Source of the DNA: Steinernema hermaphroditum
Lineage: Eukaryota > Nematoda > Chromadorea > Rhabditida > Steinernematidae
Direction of reading: 5' to 3'
DNA: 64,000 bases
NCBI GenBank assembly: GCA_030435675.1
Contig: CM059623.1
Location: 15,477,205 to 15,541,204, forward strand
This document shows positions 44,914 through 55,651 of the stretch, one piece after another. Every line of letters starts with the position of its first letter. The stretch's first letter is position 1. Below the pieces are notes generated by a model that worked only from the letters and a program-made list of their open reading frames with translations, made no database searches and was not told the DNA's origin. The translations under genes were made by a program, and so were the position numbers.

Positions 44914-45109
44914 GAAATTGGAAGGTCCGATTTCCCATGAATTCTCCGACAACTTCATCCGCCGGCGCAACTTAATCGCCGCCGCATTTATCTGTATTTC
45001 CAAAGGACAATATTTTCTTTTATATTTCGTGGCTGCTACGGTCAAGGGGGTCTAGCTATGAGATCAATAGTAATACTTGAGGTTCACTGTTCGCCAGATT
45101 CACTGTCCT

Positions 45110-45540
45110 ATAAGCTCAGATATGTAGTTCTCATAGGGTCACCATCGTTCCCCGAGTTCTTCTGTCAACATTAGAAGGATAACGCTCTCCATCCAATCAC
45201 CGTCTCTATTTCCCCTTATTTTCTTGCATACTTTCTGCTATAGAAGTGTAACCGCAGGTTCTGTATCCCTTCGACAGATTAACTTATCGCAAAAGGGTGG
45301 ACCCCCATTCAACACGTTTTATCTTTAGGCGCCAAGTCGCATTTCCTAGGTAGATAAAACGATCAGCGATCTGTGATGCAAGTTCTATATCCCGTCAACT
45401 TCGATTGTGAAACATTGACTATTGCTTCAAATAAATCAGTCTGTAGCTTTAGTTTAGCTTCCAAGAAAGCCGATAATGACTAGTGGTTCAAAGAGTAACC
45501 TCATATGATAGTTTCACATACGTGACAGATGTGGATATTG
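45110..45540. repeat. Dispersed repeat, copy 2
   Basis: Partner of 14940-15365 in the same orientation, with about the same order of shared blocks (TTCTCATAGGGT, GCATACTTTCTGCTATAGAA, GATCAGCGATCTGTGATG). 45541-45800 beyond it shows nothing definite. Confidence 0.6.
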
Positions 45541-45859
45541 TCGAAGGCCAAGTTGTACTGTTGTTGTTTTGTAGCCTTATTGTTCATTGTTTGGTAGTAG
45601 TGATTGTGTTGACGCTGATTGTAACTACTCTCTAAGCTGAACAAAGCGACACCTGCTGTTATATCATGGTGTTAGGAAGAGAGGCGTTAGGAAAAAGGTA
45701 GTGGGTCGCCAGCTGGAATCTGGCGGAGCGGAAATGCGCTTTTCCATGCAGACCGCGAAGCGGTCGGAGTGGAAATTACTTACTTGAAAATATAAACGAT
45801 GCGTAAACAGAAAACATCTATGGTGGCCATCAACGGCAATGTGATCTTAGTGAAACATA

Positions 45860-46708
45860 TTAGTCAGCGATACACGATAAACAGATATCATAATCACTCC
45901 AGTGGTCTTCTTCCGATTCATCACGAGCTGATACAATTTCCAATTTACGCAGATCTTTACAATGCTTCCATTCATACTCATCACATATTTTATAGCGCTT
46001 CAGTTGACCAGACGTTACACAACTATACAAGAGTTGATTGAACGCTTCCTCGTAAGATAAATTGCCGTTGGTATTTGGTTCCAAACAGAGTGTAGTGAAA
46101 TTGGGCATCCAGGTGGCCTGCAGGAGGACGTCGAGGAACTTGCGGTTGAGCATAAGTTCCTTCGAAGTGATAGCACGGCCCGTGTCGTAGTAGTGTTCAT
46201 CATAGCGTATTATGTGCAACTTACGTATTGAGTTTAGGACTGTGCTGATCAAGTCATGGTGCTTCGGAAATGCGCAATTGAACTCGACATGAACTCCTCT
46301 GCTCTCCTTTAGAACTGCACGGATTGCCGCAAACTTCTCCGAACACAGCTGGTGCCAATATTTGTTTTCCCTACTTGGACACCCAAGTTGCCTAAAGTAG
46401 ATAGTGTCGAACTCGTATGGCTTGCGGATGTCTCCGTTTACGTAGATACCACGAGGAGATGTTTTCGTAAATTTCTTCCAAGTGACGCTCAGTCCAAACT
46501 GAACAGGCAAATCTTCATACATGTAGAAATATAAATTAGTTTTTGGTCGTCGGAAAGAAGAAAAAGAGATATTGCATGCGGCACTAGCACCACGAGACCA
46601 AGGGCTGACAGTCCTGACTATACCGTGAAGACGGAGGGCTTCTATGAGCGCGTTATCATAAAAAAGACTAAATACGTGATGAATAAATGCAAGAGGAACG
46701 CTGTTCAT
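45860..46708 (-). CDS. Family-N gene copy 4 (282-aa subfamily)
   Basis: Intact 282-aa frame, MNSVPLAFIHHVFSLFYDNA to LSCIAD. Closest to copy 3; it shares the DVLLQATWMPNF variant with copy 1, suggesting exchange among copies. Conserved LSPEKFEAIRAV is changed to CSEKFAAIRAV here. A retroposon lies immediately upstream (from about 46775), replacing the usual 5' flank after GATGCTTCTG. Function unknown. Confidence 0.75.
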   Translation of the reverse strand: MNSVPLAFIHHVFSLFYDNALIEALRLHGIVRTVSPWSRGASAACNISFSSFRRPKTNLYFYMYEDLPVQFGLSVTWKKFTKTSPRGIYVNGDIRKPYEFDTIYFRQLGCPSRENKYWHQLCSEKFAAIRAVLKESRGVHVEFNCAFPKHHDLISTVLNSIRKLHIIRYDEHYYDTGRAITSKELMLNRKFLDVLLQATWMPNFTTLCLEPNTNGNLSYEEAFNQLLYSCVTSGQLKRYKICDEYEWKHCKDLRKLEIVSARDESEEDHWSDYDICLSCIAD

Positions 46709-46774
46709 GGTGAGGGTTTCACAAATGGCCAAACTCGGTTCATAAATGTGCTACAGAATGCGATGCTTCTGTCG

Positions 46775-47085
46775 GTCGCCGGTCGTCGATCCCGAAGGTC
46801 GCCGATGCTCTGAGGACCAGCGAAGACGCAACTCCCGGACCACGGACCATCAGATGCAAGCTCAGAAGCGTCCGCTGTACCGCAAACGATATTCCGCTGC
46901 CGCAGCTGAAGATTTGCCGATTCCCAGATGCCCCGTGAAGTGCGCCGTCTACGACCGGTTCGACATCTACGCCGCGCCAGGGATGAAGCCGTCTGCCAGA
47001 CATCCTCTGTTTATCTATTTTCGGTATCGCGCAAGGCATAATGCCTTTGATTCATGAAATAAAGTCGTAAGTCGTAAATAAAGTA
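46775..47085 (+). mobile_element. 5'-truncated retroposon copy
   Basis: Contains IPRCPVKCAVYDRFDIYAAP and PGMKPSA, shared with the 63-kb copy, and ends AATGCCTTTGATTCATGAAA, TAAAG and short GTCGTAA repeats. No reverse transcriptase is present. Confidence 0.6.
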
Positions 47086-47785
47086 AGTATATGAATTATG
47101 CAAGCATACAATGGTATAAATCCGATAGCTGACGCAACTGTTATTCCAGAATAGCCACTGGTTACATGTTCCTGCACGGGCCAACATCTAGGTATGGCTT
47201 GAGCAAACTCAGGCTTGGCTTAGTTCTGTCTTCCTGGTAGCTGATACGAAAGTTCTGTAACGCTGATTTCAATTATTAATTTTTGTCGTTTTTGTGAATC
47301 GGGGCAAAAAAACAAACAGAGCTAATTTAAACGCCTTCGCTTGGCAGGAGCTGTCTAGACATCCAGACGATGGCCGCCGAGTGGGATGAATGGCAGATCG
47401 GATTTGAATCCGATGATCTGCGCAATTTAGCACATTCTAGAGAAGAAGTCCTGGCTAAGATGTCATGATACCATACTCCGTGAACAGAACGTATAACGTA
47501 GAGTAGTTTATTTCTCGATTTGGATGCGTGATCTATTATAAAAGGCCTGTTTTTCTTTTCACTGAACTTTCCTGTCGCCCTGTATTTATTATTTAGATCA
47601 TCAATGAGCAAGCTTTGCGAAATGAAGGCAATTGAATCGAAAGTGATGCGAACGCAGTGAGATACACCTGAAGATCGAAGACTCTGGTTGGGTAGAATGG
47701 TTTGCGATATCCATTATTCACTGCTCACCTGTGCGGGCTCATCGAATCTGCCCTTGGTAGTCTGAAAACGTAGAATAATTACCTG

Positions 47786-48799
47786 CTATACATATGGGCC
47801 GGTCACCGTTTTGCTCATCTGATAGAAAATGGTGCCAATGGAAGTGACGGTGAAGAAGGCGACGAGCAAGATGACACACGTGGTGATGTAGTGATGACGT
47901 TTGGACCTCACCGACTTCTCTTTAATGCTCTTAGCGGGAACATTGGAGCGCCTGCAAGGATCAAAGTAGTGGATCGTTTGATCGTTGTCATAGTTTTAAT
48001 GAGCGTGTAACTAACGAAGGTGCGCTTTCTTCAATTTCGCCCTGATTCGACACTGACTCATTCGTGTAATCCATCTTCTTTGGATGATCGGGAACTCCGA
48101 GAATGATACGCTTGGTCCCGAACTCTTTGATTAAGATCGACTTTGATTCATCAGCTTTCTACAATGAATCAATGACGGAAAATGGTCTTAAAATAGTCCG
48201 CTCATTGGGGTGAACTTAAATTGAGATCCTCCAACGATACCATAATCTCATCTCCATTTATTCTACTTTTCTTAATTCGTTCAAGTCGGCTGCTTACCTC
48301 GATTGCTTCTCTGGCTTGCTGTTTGAGCTTCTCTAAGATCACTTCGTACTCGGCCACTTGACATTCAGGGGTGGGAGTCCCTTCTATCATGTATTTGATG
48401 AGGAGAAGATTGTAGTAATCGTTCTGGGCCTTTCAGTACTCCGGACCGTTCAGTGTTTCGCTACAATTCATCACATCTTCTCTCGAGGAATTCGGCACCT
48501 CAACACTTATCTATCCTCTACCCATATAGCTGATTAACTACAAGGGACTTGCCAAATACAGAGACGCCTAGGACCAAAAAGACTCCGGTAAATATCATGA
48601 CTATGCGAATTCCAAACGGTGCTCAGCTGCACTGGAATATGTTTATAGCCTTGAAAAACGGAACACGAACTTGCAGTATCGGCATTAATGTAGAATACAC
48701 TTCAGAGGAGCCGTCGGTCAGCCGAGTGACTGCAGTGTGTGCTCTTTCATCGCGGGAAGTGATCTTTTTGTTGTCGGCCAGCTGTTGTTCGCTGTTCAT
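47786..48799 (-). CDS. Unrecognised protein with two membrane segments
   Basis: ATG 48799 (MNSEQQLADNKKITSRDERA). A 45-nt intron near 48650-48690 leads to membrane segment 1 (GIRIVMIFTGVFLVLGVSVF). A further exon encodes NDYYNLLLIKYMIEGTPTPE then YEVILEKLKQQAREAIE, a short coiled-coil-like stretch. Next come ILIKEFGTKRIILGVPDHPK (about 48010-48160) and a final exon with basic KSVRSKRHHYI before membrane segment 2 (CVILLVAFFTVTSIGTIFY), ending GPYV at 47786. The join after segment 1 is uncertain because the direct reading has a TGA. A truncated duplicate lies at 30888-31465. Family unknown. Confidence 0.55.
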
Positions 48800-48934
48800 T
48801 TTGACAATAAACGGAAGATTTTGGTTCCGGTTTCACATCTCTTTCAAGCTGATTCGAACTAGGATGCTTCTAATGTTTTGTCTCCTATAAATTTTAAAAC
48901 GTGATGTGGCTATGCTGTAGCTACACCAGATGAG

Positions 48935-49302
48935 CTATTGTCCCTGAAATCTAATTGGAAGACGAACTAGAGCTGGAATGACGACTTACTGGTGATATGC
49001 TTGTTTGATCGAAGAGATATCGAACATAACTCGCCACTTCGAGGTGCTTCAAAAGTACAAGATCAGGACCACGCAATGGTCTTGGAATTAATGGGTTGTC
49101 GGGTTGGAAAGGGACCACTTTTGCAATGAATGTTCTTTACGTGCAATACAAAGATTTCACTCAAGATATTAAGAATTGACAGCGGTCACATGAACTTACT
49201 TTGTAAACAGGACATAAAGAACCTCAAAGAACAGAGTAGTCAAAGAAAATCATGAGGAATGCAATGTAGAAGTCGCCAAAAAAGGGGTGGTCCTATTATC
49301 AT
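48935..49302 (-). CDS. Hypothetical gene fragment, C-terminal exons
   Basis: Two minus-strand exons: about 49185-49302 (MIIGPPLFGDFYIAFLMIFF, hydrophobic) and about 48980-49140 (TFIAKVVPFQPDNPLIPRPL, then LLKHLEVASYVRYLFDQT), ending PGQ and stop at 48935 after a further splice. A TGA after FFDYSVL breaks the first exon unless spliced. Not recognised; possibly the remnant end of a membrane protein. Confidence 0.35.
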
Positions 49303-49389
49303 GCAATACTTGGAATAAGATATGTGCCCTTATGGTAATGAACACTCATTTTCATAAGCAGATATTATCTATGTTCAAAGATTTGTTTT

Positions 49390-49760
49390 CGTCATCATAG
49401 ACCACACTACATAGTACAACCTGTCGGGTTGCGCGCCTTTTCGGTATTGATCAGATCAGCGGCCCCGCGCTCGTTTTCTGTCTCTAGTTTAACTTTCATT
49501 GTCGATTAGAACTACTTTGCCATCTGTGTTTACATGGCAAACGTGACATTCCTTCCATGGGCTTCTGGTGTTTCGCGTAGCTTAACTTTTGTGACTGTTC
49601 CGTGGCAGTCTGTCCTATGTAATAAAGTGTTCCTTTTATTGCAGAGCGAATCTCCGTCCCATGGAGTGGTCGATGGAGTCGATACTTCTGAGCGATTTGT
49701 TTAAATACATGTAAGTTATTCTCGTTTCTTCACAATAGTAACATTAGAACGTGTTTCAGG
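49390..49760 (+). repeat. Promoter-like dispersed module upstream of a GIY-YIG family copy, copy 1 of 3
   Basis: CATAGACCACACTACATAGT, GATCAGCGGCCCCGCGCTCG and TTTATTGCAGAGCGAATCTC blocks recur at 58558-58916 and 63015-63890. In two of the three places a GIY-YIG family copy follows. The end contains an exon-like piece (SPSHGVVDGVDTSE) between an acceptor (ttgcag) and a donor (gtaagt). Confidence 0.6.
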
Positions 49761-49763
49761 ACA

Positions 49764-51475
49764 CATACGACCTAATTGTAAACGACGTCGAAAACTATGG
49801 CACGCCTCTTCAGAGCGTCTATGGTTGCTATTGAAGGTATTGTTTTTATTTTATTTTCTAAACCATTTCCACAATCAGCTGAAGAATACGGAAGCAAACG
49901 TTCGGACATATGGCAAAGGATTTGGCATCCTCCATCCAGAATGGCCACATTCTAACAGAAGCACGAAAGGAAGCAACGAGGCGCCCAATGCGCTGGTCAA
50001 GAGGAGATTATTTAAGTCAGGCAGGGAAATGAAGTGGCTCTTGTTTCCTGTTCGTCTACCAACACACTGCATGCTGGCGATCAATGATTCTTGCACGAAA
50101 AGAATACTTATCTTGGACCCAGGCAATGTAAGTGAACAGCTTTTTCTTTAAGGACTGTTGTCTATGTTTCTTTGCGCCTCATTATTCATTCACCTTTTCC
50201 TATTTAGAGTCCGAACGACGTCGTCGACAAGAAAATTAAAGCAATCATCAATGTTTCAACTGGACGTCAGTACAATACTGAAAGGCTTCAAGTAATAAAG
50301 TCTCCAACTGACGAAAAATCGGCGCTGTTCGTTAGCTACTTTGTAAACGTGTTCTTGAACTCACCATCGTGGATCACGGAATGTGGAGTTCAACACGAAT
50401 TAGATGTGAAGAACTTTAAGAATGAAATCTTTTGGCATTTGAAGCCGTTCGTTAATGGTACTGCGGACAAGATTGTGGATTACACACGAAAACGTACGGC
50501 TCTTCAATTCTCGAAAGAGCCACTGCGCGCTGTTGATCCTGATGTGAGCTCATTGACCCATTGTGCCTTTAATTTTGCATCAAATCTGCAGGCGACCCAA
50601 CGAGACCAAATCTGCATACACTGCCCGTTCATCCACGGCGGTCATCATTCCTTCGACATGCTGCAACATTACCACAACTTCCACGACAAATATTACGTAT
50701 CTTCGCTATTTATGTCCAGTTAACTTCTTGCACTGTCATTTTAGGCGTTCCGAGCAGGAAACATCTACTGTTCCGGTTTCGACTCTAATAGATATATGTT
50801 AAACGCCAAGCAACGAGATCGTCACTTGGGAGGAAGACTCAAGAAGCTGAGGGAGATATATGAGCCAAACCATCCTTATTATCCTGATGCCAAAGCTGAT
50901 AGACGAAGTTATGTCTACTTTCTTCTTCGGCTGCTTTTTTCCTCGTGGCTATGTCACTGGATGGAGCTCATCTGAACGAAACTCCGCAAGAAACGAAACT
51001 TGAAGACTTTGTTGCCAGCATTGTGTATATAGGCAAAGGAACGTTCAAGAAGCCGCAGAATACTGAGCAACCCCACTTGATTTCTGACCGCTGTTTTCAG
51101 CACAAAAATGAAGGACAGGGCAGCAGGGATGTGACTAATGCGCGGAAGACGGAAACGATCAAGCACAGTGAGATAGGCGGAGTAGACTTGTACTACGTCC
51201 TGATTTATCGAGAATGTGCTGATTGGATGGCTCTTGTGACCGAGACCGCACTGATCACATTGCTAAAACCGCGAGGTTCCCTCTTCACTAATATTTATGC
51301 TGGAAATAACGCCCCCGGCGATAAGATGAATTATTCGAAAAGGCCGGCTCTGGGAAGGAAGAGAGCTTACAAGCAACTTATAAATGGAGGCACAGTGTTG
51401 CGGAAGATGTGGAACTGGAGCTCGGAACGGATGAGTGGAACAAATCCATGAAAACTTACGAGAATCCACCGGTGA
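49764..51475 (+). pseudogene. GIY-YIG family copy C, damaged
   Basis: Contains DVENYGTPLQS (49790), a damaged splice border, and LLFPVRLPTHCMLAINDSCT with His retained but Trp changed. Then come KSALFVSYFVNVFLNSPSWI (about 50325), a finger (ICIHCPFIHGG...QHYHNFHD, about 50607) and a GIY-YIG exon from about 50745. Inside this exon, after RRSYVYFLL, a 32-nt segment identical to family exon 1 is inserted (50928-50959), breaking the frame before DGAHLNETPQ. IVYIGKGTF and LITLLKPRGS follow, and another frameshift occurs near 51397 before ELGTDEWNKSMKTYENPP. Family exon 1 is absent at its own 5' end. Confidence 0.75.
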
Positions 51476-51555
51476 GTGAATGTGTTTATGTGTTGAGAAT
51501 TCTTTTGATGCATTAAACTAACTTATGATCGTTGGTTATAATCGGAATTTTTCCA

Positions 51556-51785
51556 GAAAACGCTCGGAATGCGCCGTTACCACGACTATCATGACTGCTA
51601 CTTCGTATGGACAAGGACTTTTAATGATGTTTACAGTGCTCACAGAATGATCAATTTATCGTGTCTTGAGGAGTTGTCGAACGAGGAGGGCGAACATCGA
51701 GAGCAATTCTTACGACAGACACTCCGTAAAATCAGAATGGTAGAAGAACACCAGCATCCTTATTTGGACGAACGAGCTCACTCAG
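51556..51785 (+). pseudogene. GIY-YIG family copy D, fragment
   Basis: Encodes the end of a finger exon (MRRYHDYHDCYFV) and the first part of the next exon (MINLSCLEELSNEEGEHREQ, then LRKIRMVEEHQHPYLDER). It stops before the GIY motif. Closest to array unit 3. It follows copy C directly. Confidence 0.7.
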
Positions 51786-52236
51786 AAGGCCACTTCCCAG
51801 TTTGCTATGCACTTCTTTGATCGTGTTGTATTGAGTGTTTGTCGAATAATTCATGTAAAAGTAAAATTTTTAACCATGCTTGTTGAAGGGAAACTTTCTA
51901 TTGCCTTTCCTGAGCTTGGCAGAGCGGACTGGCACGCTTCCTCACGACATAATAAGGGCCCCATTTCTGAATGCATGCTTGAAGGTGGAAGGCAGCAAAG
52001 TGGTGCATTTTTGAGGGGGTCGACGACGACAGGCTGAATGTTGTTGTCAAAGGGGCGGAAATGGAGAAAAAATAGAGGCGCCGACGTGGATAATATAGAC
52101 ATCTCTTGACGATATTCCTGGGGGCTTGAGGGTTGATCGGCAACAGAGATGTCGGGAACATAACCTGTTTGGCAGAAAATATTTATAGTGCAATTATCTA
52201 TGTCAATCAAAGACAATATAACATGTGTGAAACATG

Positions 52237-53064
52237 TTAGTCAGCGATACAGGACAAAAGGATATTGTAATAACTCGAATAGTCTTTTACGGATTTGCCA
52301 TCAGCTAGAATTTGCTTTTTACACAAATCTTTGCAAAGCTTCCATTCGCGGCCATCGTGTATTTGATAGCGCTGCAGTTGACCAGACGTTACACAACTGT
52401 CCAAGAGTTGGTTGAAAGCTTCCTCAAAAGATAAATTACCGTTGGTACGTGGTTTCAAAGAGAGTGTAGTGAAGTTGGGCATCCAAGTGGCTTTCAGGAG
52501 GAGATCGAGGAACTTGCGGTTTAGCATAAGTTCCCTCGAAGTGACATCATAGCCCGTGTCGTAGTAGTATTCATTATAACGTATGATGTGCAGCTTGTGA
52601 ATTGAATTGAGGACTGTTCTGATCAGTTGTTGGTGCTTCGGAAATGCGCAATTGAACTCGACATGAACTCCTCTGCTCTCCTTCAGAACTACACGGATTG
52701 CCTCGAACTTTTCCGGAGACAGCTCGTGCCAATATTCATTTTCCTCGCTTGGAGAGTCAAGGTGCTGAAAGTAGATAGTGTCGAACTCGTATGGATTATC
52801 ATCACCAGAGAGCATTTTCGTAAATTCTTTCCAGCTGACGCTCGGTTCAAACTGAACAGGCAAGTTTTCGTACATGTAGAAATGCAGACTAATTTTTGTA
52901 GTGCGTCGAAAAGAAGGAAAAGATATTTCACATGCCTCAGTAACGGCGAGAGACCAAAGACTGTCCATCCCGACTACATGCTCAAGATGAAGGGCTCCTA
53001 TGAGCGCGCGATCATAAAACAAACTAAATACATCATGACTGAACACAAGAGGAACGCTGTTCAT
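52237..53064 (-). CDS. Family-N gene copy 5 (275-aa subfamily)
   Basis: Intact 275-aa frame, MNSVPLVFSHDVFSLFYDRA to LLSCIAD. Closest to copy 2, with the same shorter linker (MLSGDDNPYEFDTIYFQHL). About 200 bp of 3' flank (52030-52236) and more than 150 bp of 5' flank also match copy 2, so a segment was duplicated. Both members of this subfamily border GIY-YIG family DNA. Function unknown. Confidence 0.75.
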   Translation of the reverse strand: MNSVPLVFSHDVFSLFYDRALIGALHLEHVVGMDSLWSLAVTEACEISFPSFRRTTKISLHFYMYENLPVQFEPSVSWKEFTKMLSGDDNPYEFDTIYFQHLDSPSEENEYWHELSPEKFEAIRVVLKESRGVHVEFNCAFPKHQQLIRTVLNSIHKLHIIRYNEYYYDTGYDVTSRELMLNRKFLDLLLKATWMPNFTTLSLKPRTNGNLSFEEAFNQLLDSCVTSGQLQRYQIHDGREWKLCKDLCKKQILADGKSVKDYSSYYNILLSCIAD

Positions 53065-53559
53065 GACGACGTGTGCACGTATGGCCAACCTCACAGAACA
53101 GCTATCTATAAATGGTTACATGATGCGATGCTTCTGCTACTGCGAGCAGGTTTGGGAAAAGTTCTCACGGAATCAATAAAGTTTGACAGAAACGAAAGAA
53201 GTTTTTTTTACCTCAGAGCGCCGATAAAGGCCATATGGGAAAGGGCAGAGTTCAGTTTTTGTTCGAAAAATTATACCATTCAACCGGGATAATATGGACT
53301 ACGGTACAAGAAGACCGCTTCCCACTTTGTTCTACACTTCATTGATCGCGTTGCACTGACAAGGGAACCTCGCGAAGTGATACGCGCCGATCGGGCTGTG
53401 GTGTGGTGGGACGGATAGAGGGTGGGCTGGGGAGTCGAACGCACATAAACTCCGCGGCCCGAAATTAAGTGACGAACCCAAAACATGGCCACGAAGTTGT
53501 GAAAATTCACGACACTAGGTACTAGTACGACCGCAATGCCCTTTGTAGTGGGCGCGCCT

Positions 53560-53632
53560 GTGGTCGAGTGGTAGTGGTCTCGGACGCCAATGTTTTGAGT
53601 GGTCGGGTTCGAACCCCTGAGGGTCTAGACTT
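53560..53632 (+). other. tRNA-like Pol III module in left TIR (mirror copy about 55847-55921, minus)
   Basis: TGTGGTCGAGTGGTAGTGG (A-box type) and GGGTTCGAACCCC (B-box type) with tRNA-like spacing, followed soon by a T-run (ACTTTTTT) that could terminate Pol III. T-arm partly paired; acceptor halves do not pair. Confidence 0.6.
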
Positions 53633-53906
53633 TTTTATTTATCTTCAATCGACCTCTCTTATATGTTTTGTGCGTTACTCTGATTATTTTTGCGACAGTC
53701 TAGCCTAGAATAAAGGCACCAGTTTCTCCAGAAACACACGAATTCATTTTTCTGCTACTGAAGGTAGACTTTCCAAGGTCCCTTGCATCTGTGTAAAAAT
53801 ATAAGGTCGTCCACAAGAATTACGTGCATCTACCGCGTTTTTGCGCATTTTGCAGTTATCCACTTCTGTTCAGGCAACGTTCAGACACTTCGTTCAGGTT
53901 ATAAGA

Positions 53907-55651
53907 ATGGCGACAAAGAAGAGAGCACTGTTGGAACCGCCTAAAGACCGTGGGTTCAATCCGAGCAATATCGTAAAACTTCTCTCGATGCGCTTCCCAC
54001 TTGACCAATGTGACTACCACTTCACTGATGCCGAAGAATCCATCTGCGCCTCAATAATTGGTTAGTTTCAAACGTACTTCCGTAGAAATTGTTAGATTAT
54101 TATTAGAATACATTGTTGGCATCCGCGAAGCTGACGAATCTCTTACATTCGACCCTCAAGAAAATGACGATGGTGAGAGCAGCGGCGAAGATTATACCGA
54201 GATCGAAGAAGTTAAACGCAAACTTACGTCATTCAAGTACTCCCGATCTCAAATGGAAAGAATTGTGAAGGATCATGATGAAAACGGGATGACCTTCGCG
54301 GACATTCAACACCACTATAAAATGGTAAAGTCTCGAGCTGATCTTGCGAGGTGACAGAACAATCGCATAGTATAGGGTTTAATTGGTAGTTTGCAGAATG
54401 CGAAGGTATATAACCCATTCCGTACGACTTGAAGAGGCCGAGATAAAAGACGAGCTTTTGATAGCGTTTCAAGAGTGGGTTAGGAACGGCCACCACATAA
54501 ATGATCGCGATTTGCATCTTGAAGCGCTCGAAATCGCACGTCGTAAGAACCACACGACTTTTAAAGTACGCTATCTTACACTTTTTGTGACTATGAGGAC
54601 ATTTCAGGCCGGCCCAACATTTATTCTGGAATTTAAGAAAAAGAATAACATCGTGAGCCGAAAAGTAACCCAATCAACTACAACAAAGCAATTCGTCGAT
54701 GTAGAGCGTCAGAAAGAGGTGTGTCAAGAGTTCCGCGATGGCATGAAGTCATTAATTTCAAACCACCCGAACAAAAAAAAGGTAAACCTTGCTTCAAAAG
54801 AGGATGTAGTATGGGTTGGATTGTAGATCTTCAACTCCGACCAGACAGGGTTAAAGCTTGAATTACGTGCTGGCCGAACTCTGGCGATCAAAGGTTCCAA
54901 GCAAGTCCGAGTTGTCGTCCAGAGGGAGAACGCTCTGACCCACAGCTTGACTCTCCAACCGGTCATCTCTGCCAATGGATTTCTGCAAACCCCCATGATG
55001 GTTTGCTTTCTTGAGCGCCACCCCCCAGCCAAATTCCGTGATGAATTAGAGGAATTTCAATTTTTGCACTGCGTCCATTCGGCGAGCGGCATGATGACCG
55101 CTGATCTAGCCTGCACATGGATCTCAGATGTATTTCTTCCAAACGGCGGCCAGGATTCCGTTCTGCTCATTGACTCTTGGAGCGGATATAACCGCGCAAT
55201 GAACGAATTTGGAACCCAGAATCGTCAAATTGAATTCCACGTTATCCCGCCACATACAACCGGTGACGTACAACCCCTTGATGTGTTTTTCAACCGACAA
55301 CTCAAGGCGTTCCACCGCCATCTCACTGAACTTCTCTGTCGTTTGAGACCGGATTTCATCGTATCAGTAAGACGAAACATTGCGAATATGCTTAACCTGC
55401 TTGTATTCCAATTCACTGCCGCTCGCTTCCGACCCATGATTATGCTCGCATGGCAAAAGGCCGGTCTGATGCAGCGTGTAAAAGTGCCTTTTTTGACTCC
55501 TGACAGTTTCTGTTTCAATTTTCCTGAATTCGGTTCATTGTGTCATTGTGGGTGTCCGGTGGTTTTCAAATGTGCTCATTGTTGTGAACTCTTTTGTATT
55601 GATCACACCATTATTCTTTCAACTCACATATGTAATGGTGTTCACATTTAA
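53907..55651 (+). CDS. pogo/DDE_1-type transposase with Cys-rich tail
   Basis: Exons 53907-54060, 54107-54350, 54397-54565, 54608-54781 and 54827-55651 join in frame to 521 aa. N-terminal half: MATKKRALLEPPKD, acidic linker, then a CENP-B-like helix-turn-helix second half (FILEFKKKNNIVSRKVTQ). Catalytic core: first Asp in IFNSDQTGLKLE, second in VLLIDSWSGYNRA, third in TTGDVQPLDVFFNRQLK, the pogo/Tigger DDE_1 pattern. The C-terminus has a compact CHCGCP...CAHCCELFC...H motif, likely zinc-binding, which I do not recall in standard pogo proteins. The introns are 42-46 nt. Intact frame and near-identical TIRs suggest recent mobility. Confidence 0.85.
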
